Source: Cyanoderma ruficeps (taxonomy: Eukaryota > Chordata > Aves > Passeriformes > Timaliidae). Taken from it: a DNA stretch of 64,000 nucleotides. Below, one piece after another: positions 48,201 through 59,400 of the stretch. Position 1 is the first letter of the stretch. Each line of letters starts with the position of its first letter. The notes beneath the pieces were generated by a model. It saw nothing but the letters and a program-made list of their open reading frames with translations, did not search any database and had not been told where the DNA came from. The stretch is from positions 323,775 through 387,774 of the forward strand of contig VZDJ01000010.1 in the NCBI GenBank assembly GCA_008694505.1, written 5' to 3'. The position numbers were made by a program, and so were the translations under genes.

Positions 48201-51200
48201 TGGAGGAGTGCAGGACAGGTCCTTCTGTACTTGTGTGCACATTAAAAACCACATGGAACATGAAGAGCTATGAATTCCAAGTAATGAAGTCATTGCAGAC
48301 TTCATACTTGTTGCAAAAATAATGTGGGCAAAAGGTCAGATCACATGGTGCTTGGTACACAAGTATTTATCAGAGCAAACATATAAATACCACAGGTGAC
48401 TATTTAACCTGAACACTGCAGAAAAATAACGATGACCATGAAAAATAGACCAATGGCCACACAATCCAAGTGCTGAGTGGAGTCAGCAGGAGCAGAAGTA
48501 GGTGACTGGAGTAGTGTGAAGGTAGCAATTGGAGGTGGAAGGCAGGACCGCCTCGTGCTGCATAAAAAGATTGCTTCAGAAGAAGTAACTCATCATCAGA
48601 TTTAAAAGTGATGATGACGAGCTTAATAGGTGATTGTGTACAGTAATGTGAAATATACTATTGGTACAAATTAGTAATAATGGTGTGGTTAGTTAATTAG
48701 ACTTATTAATTTATTAGTTATTTAGTAATGTGTTGCAAAAGGAGTAAACATGTTGGTCTCTTAAAGCTACTCTCAACCATAAAATTTAAAGACAAAGAAT
48801 GGGACCGTAACTACAAATATGTAGTAAAAATGTATCTAACAAACACATGGTGAAAAAGTATCCCATGAAGTAATAAATTATACAGGCGACAGCCTGAAAT
48901 TATGCCAAGAAACTGAGAGGCATGTCATATTAAGCCAAGGAAAGAAAAATTACATATTACAATCAGATCTAGCTGGCCAGACAGCACACAGAAGCAAAGT
49001 TTATGGGAATTATGTTACATCACAAACCAAAGGGACTCTGATGGCACTGCAAGGAGACAAAACCTGTAACAGATTGTTATATTGTTTTTTAAAGGACAGA
49101 AGCATTGCACTTTTGTGCCATTGAAAGGAATTAAACAACAGTATTTGGCTCAAATGAAGTCTCACCTAAAATATGTGTTTGTGGTTTTGGACAGGACCTT
49201 TTAGAGGTAATTCAGGCAAAAAAGCATACTCATACTATTAAATAAATTTATTTCCTTAAGACTATTTTTTTCAAAGTTATTTAGTTGAGAAGAGAGTCTT
49301 TGTAAAGAATACTGGCTTTGCAAGGTGTTTTTGCTCTAAGAGTCAACAGATCTACACTGGATTATTTCCTTTATTAGCCCAGATAACGCATGGAAAGGAA
49401 AGGAGTTGCTAAGCAAATCACTTTGAAAAAGCTTTCAGGCATCTTGTCTTCTCCTTGCCTCAGCTAAACACATTTGGCTACTAAAAGGGCTATGGTTCTA
49501 CCTGCTATGTTTTGTGTTTCTGATTAGAAAAACATTTTGGGGCAGAGCTCAGCAATCAGCTGTCTTTTGCAAAAAAAGCCCTTAAAGAATATGAGAACTC
49601 GATCTAACTGCTATCAACAATAATTCAGGCTGGATTAGAAAACAAACTGCTAGCTGCTTGAGAACTGAAACAACACAGGAAGAAATTAAGTGACAAAATT
49701 ACAAAACTTTTCTTGGTTTCACATAGTAGGGATAGGTTAGGCTACACAACATTCCCCATCATGGAAGGTGCGGGAGTATTTAACCTTGCTTCACTGCCAA
49801 TCGGCAGGTCACCTCCCAGTTCCATGACACAATTCAATAGTCACCTTCTCAAACAGACGTCGGTGAAGTGTGACATCTAGCGGTCGTAATTAAGAAAAAT
49901 ACTGGTAATCATCTCAAATGCATGAAAATACAGTAATAAAATTTTAATACTTTCTAATAGCTAGCCATTCATATATTTGAATTCACTGAGTTTAAAATAA
50001 GAAATAAACAGATAAGAATAATTAGAGATTTAAATTCTATTCCATATTGTTATTCAGTAATAACATAATTATACGACCCATTAACCAAGCTAATTTTCAC
50101 AGTTTTATAATTTTACAGCATTTCCACATGCAAGAAGTACAGAAAACGGGAGAACCAGGGGCTACTTAGGGAAGAATGATGCCAGGCACCAGGACATGCT
50201 GGAGTTTGGCTGTCCATGTGGCAAAATGGTGGTCAGTGGTATCCTGGGCTGCACTGGGAATGTGGCCAGCAGGCTGAAGGACCCAATCCTTCCCTTTCTC
50301 CTCAGCACTGGTAAAACCAAGAGGGGAAAACTGACCAAACACACAAATAAAAGGCACCTTTTCTCTACAATAAAGAGTTCTACTGTACATAAACAAAAAC
50401 TATTTTTTCATTGTAAGTCTGATTTTTACATATCAACTATATGCAATATTTGCCTCTTGCACTTAGCTGTCACCCAAATATTTTTTTAAAAATTTGTAAA
50501 CCATTCTTCTTTACTTACATGAATATAAAATCCAGGATTTTCTTCCTTCTTCCTTCCTTCCTGCCTTCCTTTTAGCTATTTCTCTATGAACAGTGTAATA
50601 GTATTAGGAACAAACTAGAGGAAGAAAACTACTGGAAAAGAGTGCCATAATCTGGTAGTACTAATCCTATTGAGAAACTCTGTCCTAACAAGCAGTTCTG
50701 CAAATAGATGATGATCCATTCACCTTTTTACTTTTATTAATAAGCTGATGCTTGCTTTCCTACTATTTTTTTTTTGTTTTTTTTTTTTTTTTTTTTTTTA
50801 CAATTTGGNCAACTCAGACTGTCTTTTTAAAGGTGACAGCACACATATAGCTTGTTCATGGGAGAAATATTTAGGGCTGGCTAAACCCAATGTATTATTC
50901 ATAAAGACTGAATTAAATTAAACAAAAGCTCTATCATCTACATTTCAGATATTTCTACCCCACATTTCAGGTATTTCTAACCCTTACTGTAAAGAGAAGT
51001 GGAATAATCCACTTCACCCACAAAAGTGTGCAAGGCAGCACTTAACTCCTTAAGCTAGATAACAAAGTAACTATGTGATAGGTGTAGAACAGCACGTACA
51101 TGTGCAAAACTCTTTTTTTCCTTCTAAGTAGCAGAAACTGAACAGTAGATGTAAAATATTTTTATGACTTTTACAATTATAACAACTGTGTATAAGCATA

Positions 51201-51637
51201 ATTCCTGTATACCTATTAAATGCATTTAATTAAATTATCAATGGAAGTTTTTTTGTCTAGGATATGGTAGAAGAACAATAACGTAAACAGTAATAAATCA
51301 ACAAATTACTGATCTATTGATTTACCTTTAATGAGAGAGATCCAGCAAGAAAGAAGTGGTCCACATCAATGACAGAGGCAAGAAAGCCAGCCAGGGTAAC
51401 CTCAGTGAAATCACTTTTCTTCCTGAGTCCAATCACTATTGCCCAGGACCACATCCCCAGTATACCATGCACTGCATTATCAGATAAGGCTCGGAGCCAG
51501 TCATTTTGCTGGATGAAGGAAAACTGCAGAAATCTGTCTGCTACAAAGCAGAATATCCCCAAACCTAGACTGGAAATAACTGAGGCTGTGCTGAAAGTCT
51601 GGAGAAGAGCGTGGGCCTTTTCAGTCTCAGATGCCAT
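44942..51637 (-). CDS. TMEM267: Transmembrane protein 267 (whole coding span, 2 coding exons)
   Basis: Multi-pass membrane protein with no established function. Exons 51326-51637 and 44942-45277 join in phase 0 to 215 residues, the same length as human TMEM267, and match it closely ([50 protein letters not shown]). About six hydrophobic segments are visible, near residues 19-37, 52-71, 79-99, 118-134, 142-154 and 178-199. Conserved His/Asp clusters (D91/D93/H94, R110-H115, H155/H156-D159) resemble the YdjM/DUF457 putative membrane metal-hydrolase pattern; this is my inference. The start is MASETEK, with another in-frame ATG four codons upstream and an overlapping out-of-frame uORF. Confidence 0.97.
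46507..46532. repeat. Perfect 11-bp stem-loop
   Basis: TTTTAACTGGC (46507-46517), a 4-nt CATA loop and GCCAGTTAAAA (46522-46532) form a perfect inverted repeat in the TMEM267 intron. Confidence 0.8.
47420..47560. repeat. A/C-rich low-complexity tract
   Basis: Nearly G- and T-poor sequence of CAAA and CCCCAAAA units, similar in style to 12742-12931. Confidence 0.8.
50766..50799. repeat. T homopolymer tract
   Basis: About 34 nt of T with one G interruption; an ambiguous base follows at 50809. It could be a degenerate minus-strand poly(A) tail, but no element body is recognised beside it. Confidence 0.85.
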
Positions 51638-51713
51638 GACAACAACCATGTCACAGCACACAAAATGTCAGCAGGATACACACTGTTCATTGTCCTTTGT
51701 ATCGTCAGTAGTT
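51326..51713 (-). CDS. TMEM267: TMEM267 exon with start codon (coding 51326-51637, residues 1-104)
   Basis: Acceptor atacttacag before 51713, donor AAG|GTAAAT at 51326. The first 76 nt are 5' UTR. Coding begins at 51637 and ends [10 protein letters not shown]. Confidence 0.93.
51565..51690 (-). promoter_or_regulatory. TMEM267: Overlapping uORF in TMEM267 leader
   Basis: An ATG at 51690-51688 with A at -3 opens a 41-codon frame ending at TAG 51567-51565. This frame passes the main ATG (51637) in a different register, so ribosomes using it cannot simply reinitiate at the main start. Confidence 0.55.
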
Positions 51714-54700
51714 CTGTAAGTATCAGAGATCAGAAAGAAAACTATTAAACAAAGAAAATCCATTTGCACAAAACATTTGTTACCACAGATACAACTGGGG
51801 CTTAATACCCCAAATTCAGTGTTTGCATTTAACATTCCCAGGGAATTTTTTATTTCAATTAGTTTATTGACTTAAACACTACAGCTCTGAATTAAAACAC
51901 CTGCCCTGTTTTAATTAGAATCGGCAGAAGTAACATGGAGAGCTCTAATTGCACTTATTGAAATGTTAAATATTACAAAATAACTTGAAACATATCTATA
52001 ATAATACACTGAATATGTTTCAAGATTCCTTGAAACTGATTGATTCTGATCTTAAATACACAATTTAATCCAATTAAATACTTATACTGTAATAACAAAA
52101 GGAGATTCAGTTTGGAGGATTCTTAGGACTGATGCTCAAAATCCCAGATTTCTCTATACAACAACTGTTAAAACAGAGTTTTCAGTCTATAATCCAAACC
52201 ACTGCTTTAATTTATGTTCTTTGCTAACATACCTAGTGTTCCCCTGGTACCCTTTCCTGAGCAATGCCTCGCTTCTTTTGGAGACTGGAACATAGAATAA
52301 ACCTTAAGAAAACCAAACCCACTAAAATATCTCCACTATTTACAAAAAAAAACACAAAGACAAAAACCATTTAGTCAAGCAAAGTAATTAAAACCACCTC
52401 CTTACAGAGCAAAACTACCTAAGCTTTTCCTCAGCATGTGCCCCAGCAGAGAAGCTGGCTGTTACTTTTAGGACTTATCTACTGTCTGCCACATTACCTT
52501 CCTAACTCCTCTTTTTGCAAGGGAAGTTCAAAGTGCCCCAGCTGTTATGCTAGTCTTTTTGAGGAGCTGTAGGGACAGACTACAGTTTTAAAACCCATAT
52601 CCTACCTAAAAACGAATTCTTCCTGTGAGTTTGCCATTTTTGTGCAATATGTTACATCTTGACAACCCTTCTTTATTAGGTAAATTCTTATTCTGAAGGG
52701 TCTTTTTAGGTGTATTAGACTTCCTAAGATAACTTCATAACAATTCATGATTTTAAACATATTTTAAGTCTCACAAGATATAAGTGTTTCTTCCAGATTA
52801 TTTACATGCCTGCCTATGGTAGAATTAACCACAAGACAGAACTACTGGCATCTCTGTGGGAAAAGAAAAAGCCCACTGAATCATTTATTTAGAAAACATT
52901 TGAAAAAGTAAAAGAGAAGAAAGCATGAATAATACATGGACTTTGCACAGAGATGAAAAAAAGCGGGTCAAGTTTAGAGTCTGTTAACTATGACTGTGCC
53001 TCTTCTGAATGAATATGTAGACACAAAGTATTTCCTGAAACAATGGAAGTCCTATTTTCTGGTGGGTGACCTTATGGCACACAAAACGTTGTTGAATAAA
53101 TTCCATTTTAAGGAAAAAAAAGGGCAGTCTCCTCACAAATGTTTCTTCTATATGGTCATCATGTCAGATTGGATTTCATTTAAAATTATCATAAAAGCTG
53201 TGTAAGAATGCAATCTGTGAAGAGGTGATGTGGCAACATACCTTTAAAAAGCACACCAGTATCCAGAGTCAAACTTCCTCTGGGACTTGGAGAACATTTT
53301 TTTTTCCATCTCAGGTGCCTTACTCCAGTAGGAAATGTCTACGGTCTATGCCTCAGTGTTGAGCCTCTGTGCTTTATGAATCCAGTCTGCCCAGTCCAGT
53401 GCAGGAAATCCAAACACCATTTGTTCCATCCTAAATAAAAACAAACCAGGCACCAGTAAGCATTCATATTAGGCAAAACAGCATATATGAAATATGAACA
53501 ACAATAAAAAAATCCAGAAAGAATAAACATGCATTTAATTAATTTGTAAAGAAATATAATTGAGCTAAAAGCAACTTCAGCTAAGCTTTGAAGCTCTATA
53601 AAAGAAAGCAGAAAAAAGACTGTAAACCAAGAGAAGAGCAGAAATAAAAACAGAACATGATAGTAACTAAAAGATAATAAAACACTAAGTCCAGAAAGAA
53701 CAGTTCCAGTCTTCTACGTAACTGCATTTCAATGGATAGAGCAATCCATTTTTACCGATTTCTTCTTGTGCCTAGAAGATTCCCACCTTATGAAACATTT
53801 ATGAGTCCAATTCAGGGGTCTCTTTTTACATTCCACCCCATCACTTAGTGACCTTGGAACAGATAAAGAGAGATCTAGAAATTCATATGGCAACAGAGGT
53901 CTCTGTCAGTTCTGTATTAGGCTTACACTTTTACTGTGTAGTATTAGCATGTGTTTTTTTGTGCCAGAATGAAGAACAGGATGCAAAACTGGCCTCAGGT
54001 TGACCGCAGCCAAGAGCCATACCCAGCTGTTCTTTTTAAACCGTCTGTTTCGGCCTCCTTCTGAGACAAAAATAAGTGCAACCTGTGTAAAAACCAACTC
54101 ACATTCCCAGAGTACAAGAGAATTACCCAGAAATATTCTGCAGATCAAGGGGGAAATCAGACCAGAAAAAGCAAAACCGTGATCAACCAAAATAATCTCT
54201 CAAACTATAAATTTCAACCTGAAACTTGAACTTGGGTTTTCTCCCTGAAAAAAAGATGCTTTTCAGTCTCTTTACAAGATATCACAATAAAGTGTCAATT
54301 TTCCGAGCCTGTAAATCTCAGAAAGCAGTTATGTAGCTTACACTCTTGCTAAAACAGAGAAGTGGGGAATAATTCATGTAAGAATGCTTAAAAACTTCTG
54401 TGTGGCCAGTCCAGTTAACATCCTGAAGGGAAATTCTAGGTTGATTTTACATAAAATACAACTGCTGGTAGAGTAACTCAGTTTTGAGTTGTGGTTTCCC
54501 ATGACATTTTCACATGAGAGAAAGAACTAAGCAAAACCTCTGTCTATCGTTTCAAAGTGGAATTTTGCACATATGCTTAATTTAATTTAAGGAAATAACC
54601 AAAGTATTTTTTATGAACATACATTTGACACTTTAAATTACTGACATAAAATGATATTTAAATCAAAACTGTAAATATACTTCTGGGAAAACCACTGACA

Positions 54701-55319
54701 CTAGGAGGCCATAGTGTGCAAGCAAAACAAAAATCCAATGGCTAAAATTATCACTTAGAAATACTGCTCTGCATAATTTTTGCCCCATTTTTGCACAACG
54801 TTATCAGATACACGAATACATATAGGAATTTAATGCATGAAGTTACAGAATCACCAAATCAATTAGGCTGGGCAAGACATCCGCGATCATGGAGTCCAAC
54901 GTACAGCCGAGTAACACTCTCCCAAGTAAAAGAATTATGCATTCTACACAAGAAGTTAAGACTGTAATCCCTTACAATTCTATAATCTCCTAAACCCCTC
55001 GTTATTTGATACTGAATGATAATTTATATTAAAAGCTGCAAGAAGACGAATTAAAACACCACCTCGAACTTTTAACATACAATCTTGTGGAAAAGGAGAT
55101 CCCAGCCTAAGACTGCCTGTGAAGAACTGAAAGTGCCAGCATTTTTGGGTCAGGTAATTATAACACATTATTGGAACGACCACGCAAATAATTTTTGGCG
55201 AGATAATTACTATGCATTACTGTGGTGATCTAGCCACAGATGTTTGGGCCAGATAACTATAACGCAATTTTGGGGGGTTGGAGAGGGCAAAACCCCAGAA
55301 GGAAGCGGTAGGATTTTAC
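51714..55319 (-). other. TMEM267: TMEM267 5' intron (inferred)
   Basis: DNA between the start-codon exon and the CpG-island promoter. Extra non-coding exons are possible but none can be fixed. It contains the CR1 fragment at 54845-54935. Confidence 0.5.
54845..54935 (-). mobile_element. CR1 LINE 3'-end fragment
   Basis: ACAGAATCACCAAATCAATT, AGGCTGGGCAAGACATC and GATCATGGAGTCCAACG are a diverged reverse complement of the CR1 3' end. Ends are approximate. Confidence 0.75.
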
Positions 55320-55680
55320 CAGTGCGCTGAAGAACAAATTAAATTGAACCGAGCAGAAAATTAACCTGGAAACCCGAGATCAGCAGGAGCATGAGGGGAG
55401 CGCGGGGCCTCGGCGGCGTGAGGGGCTCCGGAGCCGCCGCCGCCCGCCCCGCCCGCCCCGGAGCCCACCTGGAGCGCGGCCGCCGCCATCCGCCCTTCAG
55501 CCCATCGGGATCAGCCGCCCCGATCCCGGTCGGAGTGGGCTGCGAAGCCCTCAGGCGCCACGCTGAGAACAGCCTCAGGGAGCCGGCTAGGAAGCATGCG
55601 TGGACGCGGAGCAGGCTGGGACCTGGACCCGCCTCGTCTCCTCCCATCCCCGCCCGGCGCTGCCAGTGGGGGCTTGGTTG
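55320..55680 (-). promoter_or_regulatory. TMEM267: TMEM267 CpG-island promoter and probable first exon
   Basis: A compact CpG-rich block at 55380-55660 between the TMEM267 coding exons and the C5orf34 stop. A possible minus-strand donor, CACTG|GTAAAA, would end a non-coding first exon at 55320. Known synteny (all genes on this strand) makes it the TMEM267 promoter; exon limits are a guess. Confidence 0.55.
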
Positions 55681-55879
55681 TGAGAGAGAAATGTTTTCAG
55701 GATTATTAAATGTAGGATTTGGGTGTTCGCGCTTTGGCTCTTTTAAGTGCTGGGAGGGAAATCGATGGTGACATTTAGTGTTTTGTCATTAAGGACATGC
55801 TGCGCCACTGACAGGCCACAGAGCAGAGAAGTGTCTTCTGTCCTGAAATTAGTACTTATTTACTCAAAGAGACCACTAG

Positions 55880-56289
55880 AGAAAGCATCTGGAAAACATT
55901 TTATTCGGTATTAAGACTTCTTGGTGTAAGCATCTGAATAAATGTACATTTTTACAGTGAAAACTTCCCGTGTCTACCCTGGTAATTTCAGCAGCTATCT
56001 ATCTATCAAACTGATTTGAACATGTATTCATACATTAAGAGCAGCACTGTCAGGTCAGGCCTGATCTATTTATATAGCAGTGCTCCATTATCTCAATTGT
56101 TCTCTTTTCCTATACCAAATATAACACTGGTGTTATTATTGATACTACACTGGCACCTGACAGACTTCACCAGGAATTTACCAGCAACTTGTGCCTCTGT
56201 CTCCAGCCTTCATTCCTCTCTCCCCTCAAAGCCTCCTCAGACACCGCTCCTGTGAGGACATGGAACACAGCTTCACGTGCCTTGGGGCT
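55880..56289 (-). other. C5orf34: C5orf34 3' UTR (end inferred)
   Basis: The nearest clear minus-strand AATAAA (TTTATT at 55900-55905) gives a 3' UTR of about 400 nt ending some 200 bp from the TMEM267 CpG island. Confidence 0.45.
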
Positions 56290-56492
56290 TCACTTCCCAG
56301 AAGCAGCAAGCAGAGATTCAATATCCTGAATGACTTTAGAAGTTTTTTCCAAAGCCTCTAAGACACAACCTTCACCGAGTTCTTCCGTCTCTCTCCCATA
56401 TTCTTTTTTTTCGACAGTTATACCAGATGAATTGCATTTTGCTGCAGGTGTCCTTTGCAGAATGTTGCTACTGTCTAATAAAACTAGTGTTA
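56290..56492 (-). CDS. C5orf34: C5orf34 last exon, coding part
   Basis: 203 nt, acceptor cttaacaaag, stop TGA at 56292-56290. Encodes TLVLLDSSNILQRTP and ends ALEKTSKVIQDIESLLAASG K, like human ALKKTSEILHDIDCLL. Confidence 0.93.
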
Positions 56493-59400
56493 CTTTGTTA
56501 AGAAAAAATTTCAGACGCTTCCTTCTGAAGAGAAAAATTAGTCTCTGTATTTGCATTCATCATTCTACCTTGCAAAGTCTCCCATTTTGTAGCATGGTAA
56601 TTACATACAGCTAAAGAAAGAAAAAGACTGTAATTTAAAACGTCTACAGCATTTTATAAAATAATATCTTTTAGACTTCAATTTATCCAAAAGTTACTTT
56701 GAAAACGGGTGCTACAGTTCGGTTTAACAGCATGCACTTTTCATACTAATAGAATAGAACACTGGCTTAAAGACAATTATAGAGTGGCTTTAATCAGATT
56801 CAGCACAGTGCACATTTTGAGCTGGCTGAACACAATGGAACAATACTAAGGTAGCTGATAAACAGAAAGATACTGTACTGCAACAACAGGCTCACAGGCA
56901 ACTGTGTTGTTCCTCTTTCAAGAACAGATAAGCAGATGACTCTTAGCAAAACCGATGCAATACACATTAAAGGGCTTTGCTTCTTGGTGACTTTTCATTT
57001 TAATTTTGTACTTCAACACTGTTTTCGTCTTTTTTTTTTTAATCTTTACCGCAAAATAAGTGATAAAACAAAAAAGATAAATAAGAAAGTGAGGTTGTTT
57101 TAAGAAGTGAGACAGTAAAAGAAGCTAAGATCATGATAGGGAGCCTTTGATGATCTGAAGTGCAGATTTGAACATACAGATAAACAGCAGAATATAAAAG
57201 TGAAAAAAATCTTTACAGCTTTTAAAAGGATACAATTAAATCTCTGTATTTTTTCAATCTCAGCATCAGCAGACCTGTCCAAGAAAATAAAGATTATTAA
57301 ATTATTTAGTATCATAAAAGGTTCTCAAGGATATTTTCTACTTCAGATTTTAATTTTTAACAGTTTCCAGCAATACTGGGAATTAGATCAGCAAAATCCA
57401 ACTGGACAATAAAGCATTTTCTCTGTCTTTGATACCAATATTCAATGGCTGACATTTGTCAATAATTTGTATTTCCAGAAACTGGGTCTCTGCTCTAAGA
57501 ATAGTCTCTTTGCTGTAAGTACATATAAAAATAGATAGAATTTTCATTTCATCAGCTCTAAAATGTATCCGCTGAATCTGCTATAATTTAAGTAACAAGT
57601 ACAACTGTAATTGATTTCAATTAGCACATTTTTAATACTCCAATATGTTTGCAGATGATGTCAGTAGATTTTTTGGTCAGTAGTATGTACTAAAAAGGAC
57701 AAATGTCAGCAAGAGATGCAAATGTCATTAGGCAGTTCAAAGTACTGTTTTGGACAGCATGATGTTCCGTTAAAAGGCATCTTAGTCTGGTATCTTTTCT
57801 TTTCACTGCAAGACACTGCCTTTGTAACATTAACTGTCCTTTGACAAAGTCACCATAATTCTGATTTTTAAGAAAGACAGGCAAAGCTCAATGAAACAAC
57901 CTTCACCTGAAAGTCACCAAACATTTTAAACACTGAATGAAAAATACAAAACCATATACAAAATAAATAAATATTTTAAAATAAATTTTCATTTCTGACA
58001 ACTAGGAAGTGCATGATACAAAATTCAAAGCTTGTAATATTTTTGAGTTTTGTTTTCAACATTATTTATAGTCAATTATTTGGGATAAAGATGAATACCA
58101 ATTTTCTTCAGTTACAGAGTGTGCAGTATATTTAGCAATCTCCTTCCTTTCATTCAAACTTCTGCACCATTCTATTGCTGTTCTGATGTACCTGTGTTAA
58201 CATGAAAATTCAAAAAAGTAGTTATTTATGTGAGGAATAAACTCCATTTTCAAGCAAGTAACTGAAGGCACTAAGGAATATATCTGGATCTGAAAGAAAA
58301 AGCTATGATTCAAAATCTAGCTTTTTCTCCTAGCTTGCCTTGCCATTTTTTGTGTAAATCTTCTTCACATTTAGATCTATACAGTTATAGTAAATTATAA
58401 CAAAGCTGTATGATCTGCAACGAATAGTGTACGAGTGTTAATTTTTGTTTGTGAATATCGGCTTGCTAAAAGGCAGCACAGAAAACTTATGATGATTCCC
58501 ATAATGAGGCTGTAATTGGAGCAAGCAGATTAGAAAAAGCAATCTGCAGGTGGAGGTCAATATCTGTAATAAAGCAACAATTGAATAAATGCTGTTCAGT
58601 TCTATATATCAGCTCTATATAGGACAAATACTTTTATTTTTGCTTGTTTGTTTTTAATCCACTGAAGTAAATGCCAAGTTGCAGCTCTAGTTATTTTTCT
58701 AAAAAGACACTGCCATAACAGTTATAATGGAATCACAGCATGCAGTGGTCCTGAGTCACGCAGGCCAGAAGTAAGATGGACCTTTTACCGTTACATGTTT
58801 GGTCCATCCCTACCAATATATTGTTAGTAAGTGCTGTTTCTTCATATGAGAGGATTTTTAGAGAATCATTTTTTTATATTTAAATAGTTTAAATTAAACA
58901 ATTAATTTAAATTACCTTTCATAGACTCCAGGATGACTTATTTGTATTAGCTGCTGTAGCCCATCAGGAGTAGTTAACTTACACCAGCCTACATCTTCAT
59001 TTATCTTAGAAGAAAAGAAAATACCCCAAATATTAATTTTCTGTGGCAGTCCAAGGAAAAAAAGAGCAAGTATAATATGCCAATTTAAGAATGAAATATC
59101 TATGAACAATCCACTTAAAATACTTGAAAATCTATGTTTTGTTAGGGATAGAACCTGCTATAGTCTGCTATGACAAATGCAGGGGAAAAACACCTGGCAA
59201 AGCCCCAACTCTTCCTTTGTGCTATTCAAGAATAAATTATTTCTAAAAACGTCTCCAAAACTGTAGAAATTTCAATTCTTTTTTGTTTTTGTATTTTATT
59301 GGCAACAGAACTTTTGTTTGATATTCTCATTTGTTTCCTAGCAACACTTTTTCATGGAAAGTTTTAGGAATAGTCCTTCCTCTAAGTCACATGTTACCTG

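Larger units (their letters stand above)
45278..51325 (-). other. TMEM267: TMEM267 coding-exon intron
   Basis: 6.0-kb AT-rich intron with an A/C-rich tract at about 47420-47560, a perfect stem-loop at 46507-46532 and a long T run at 50766-50799. No exon of another gene is seen. Confidence 0.75.

Noticed and set aside
58731..58830. Possible further CR1 fragment (GGAATCACAGCATGCAGTGG)
   Set aside because: Only the first few bases resemble a CR1 tail; the rest does not follow the consensus.
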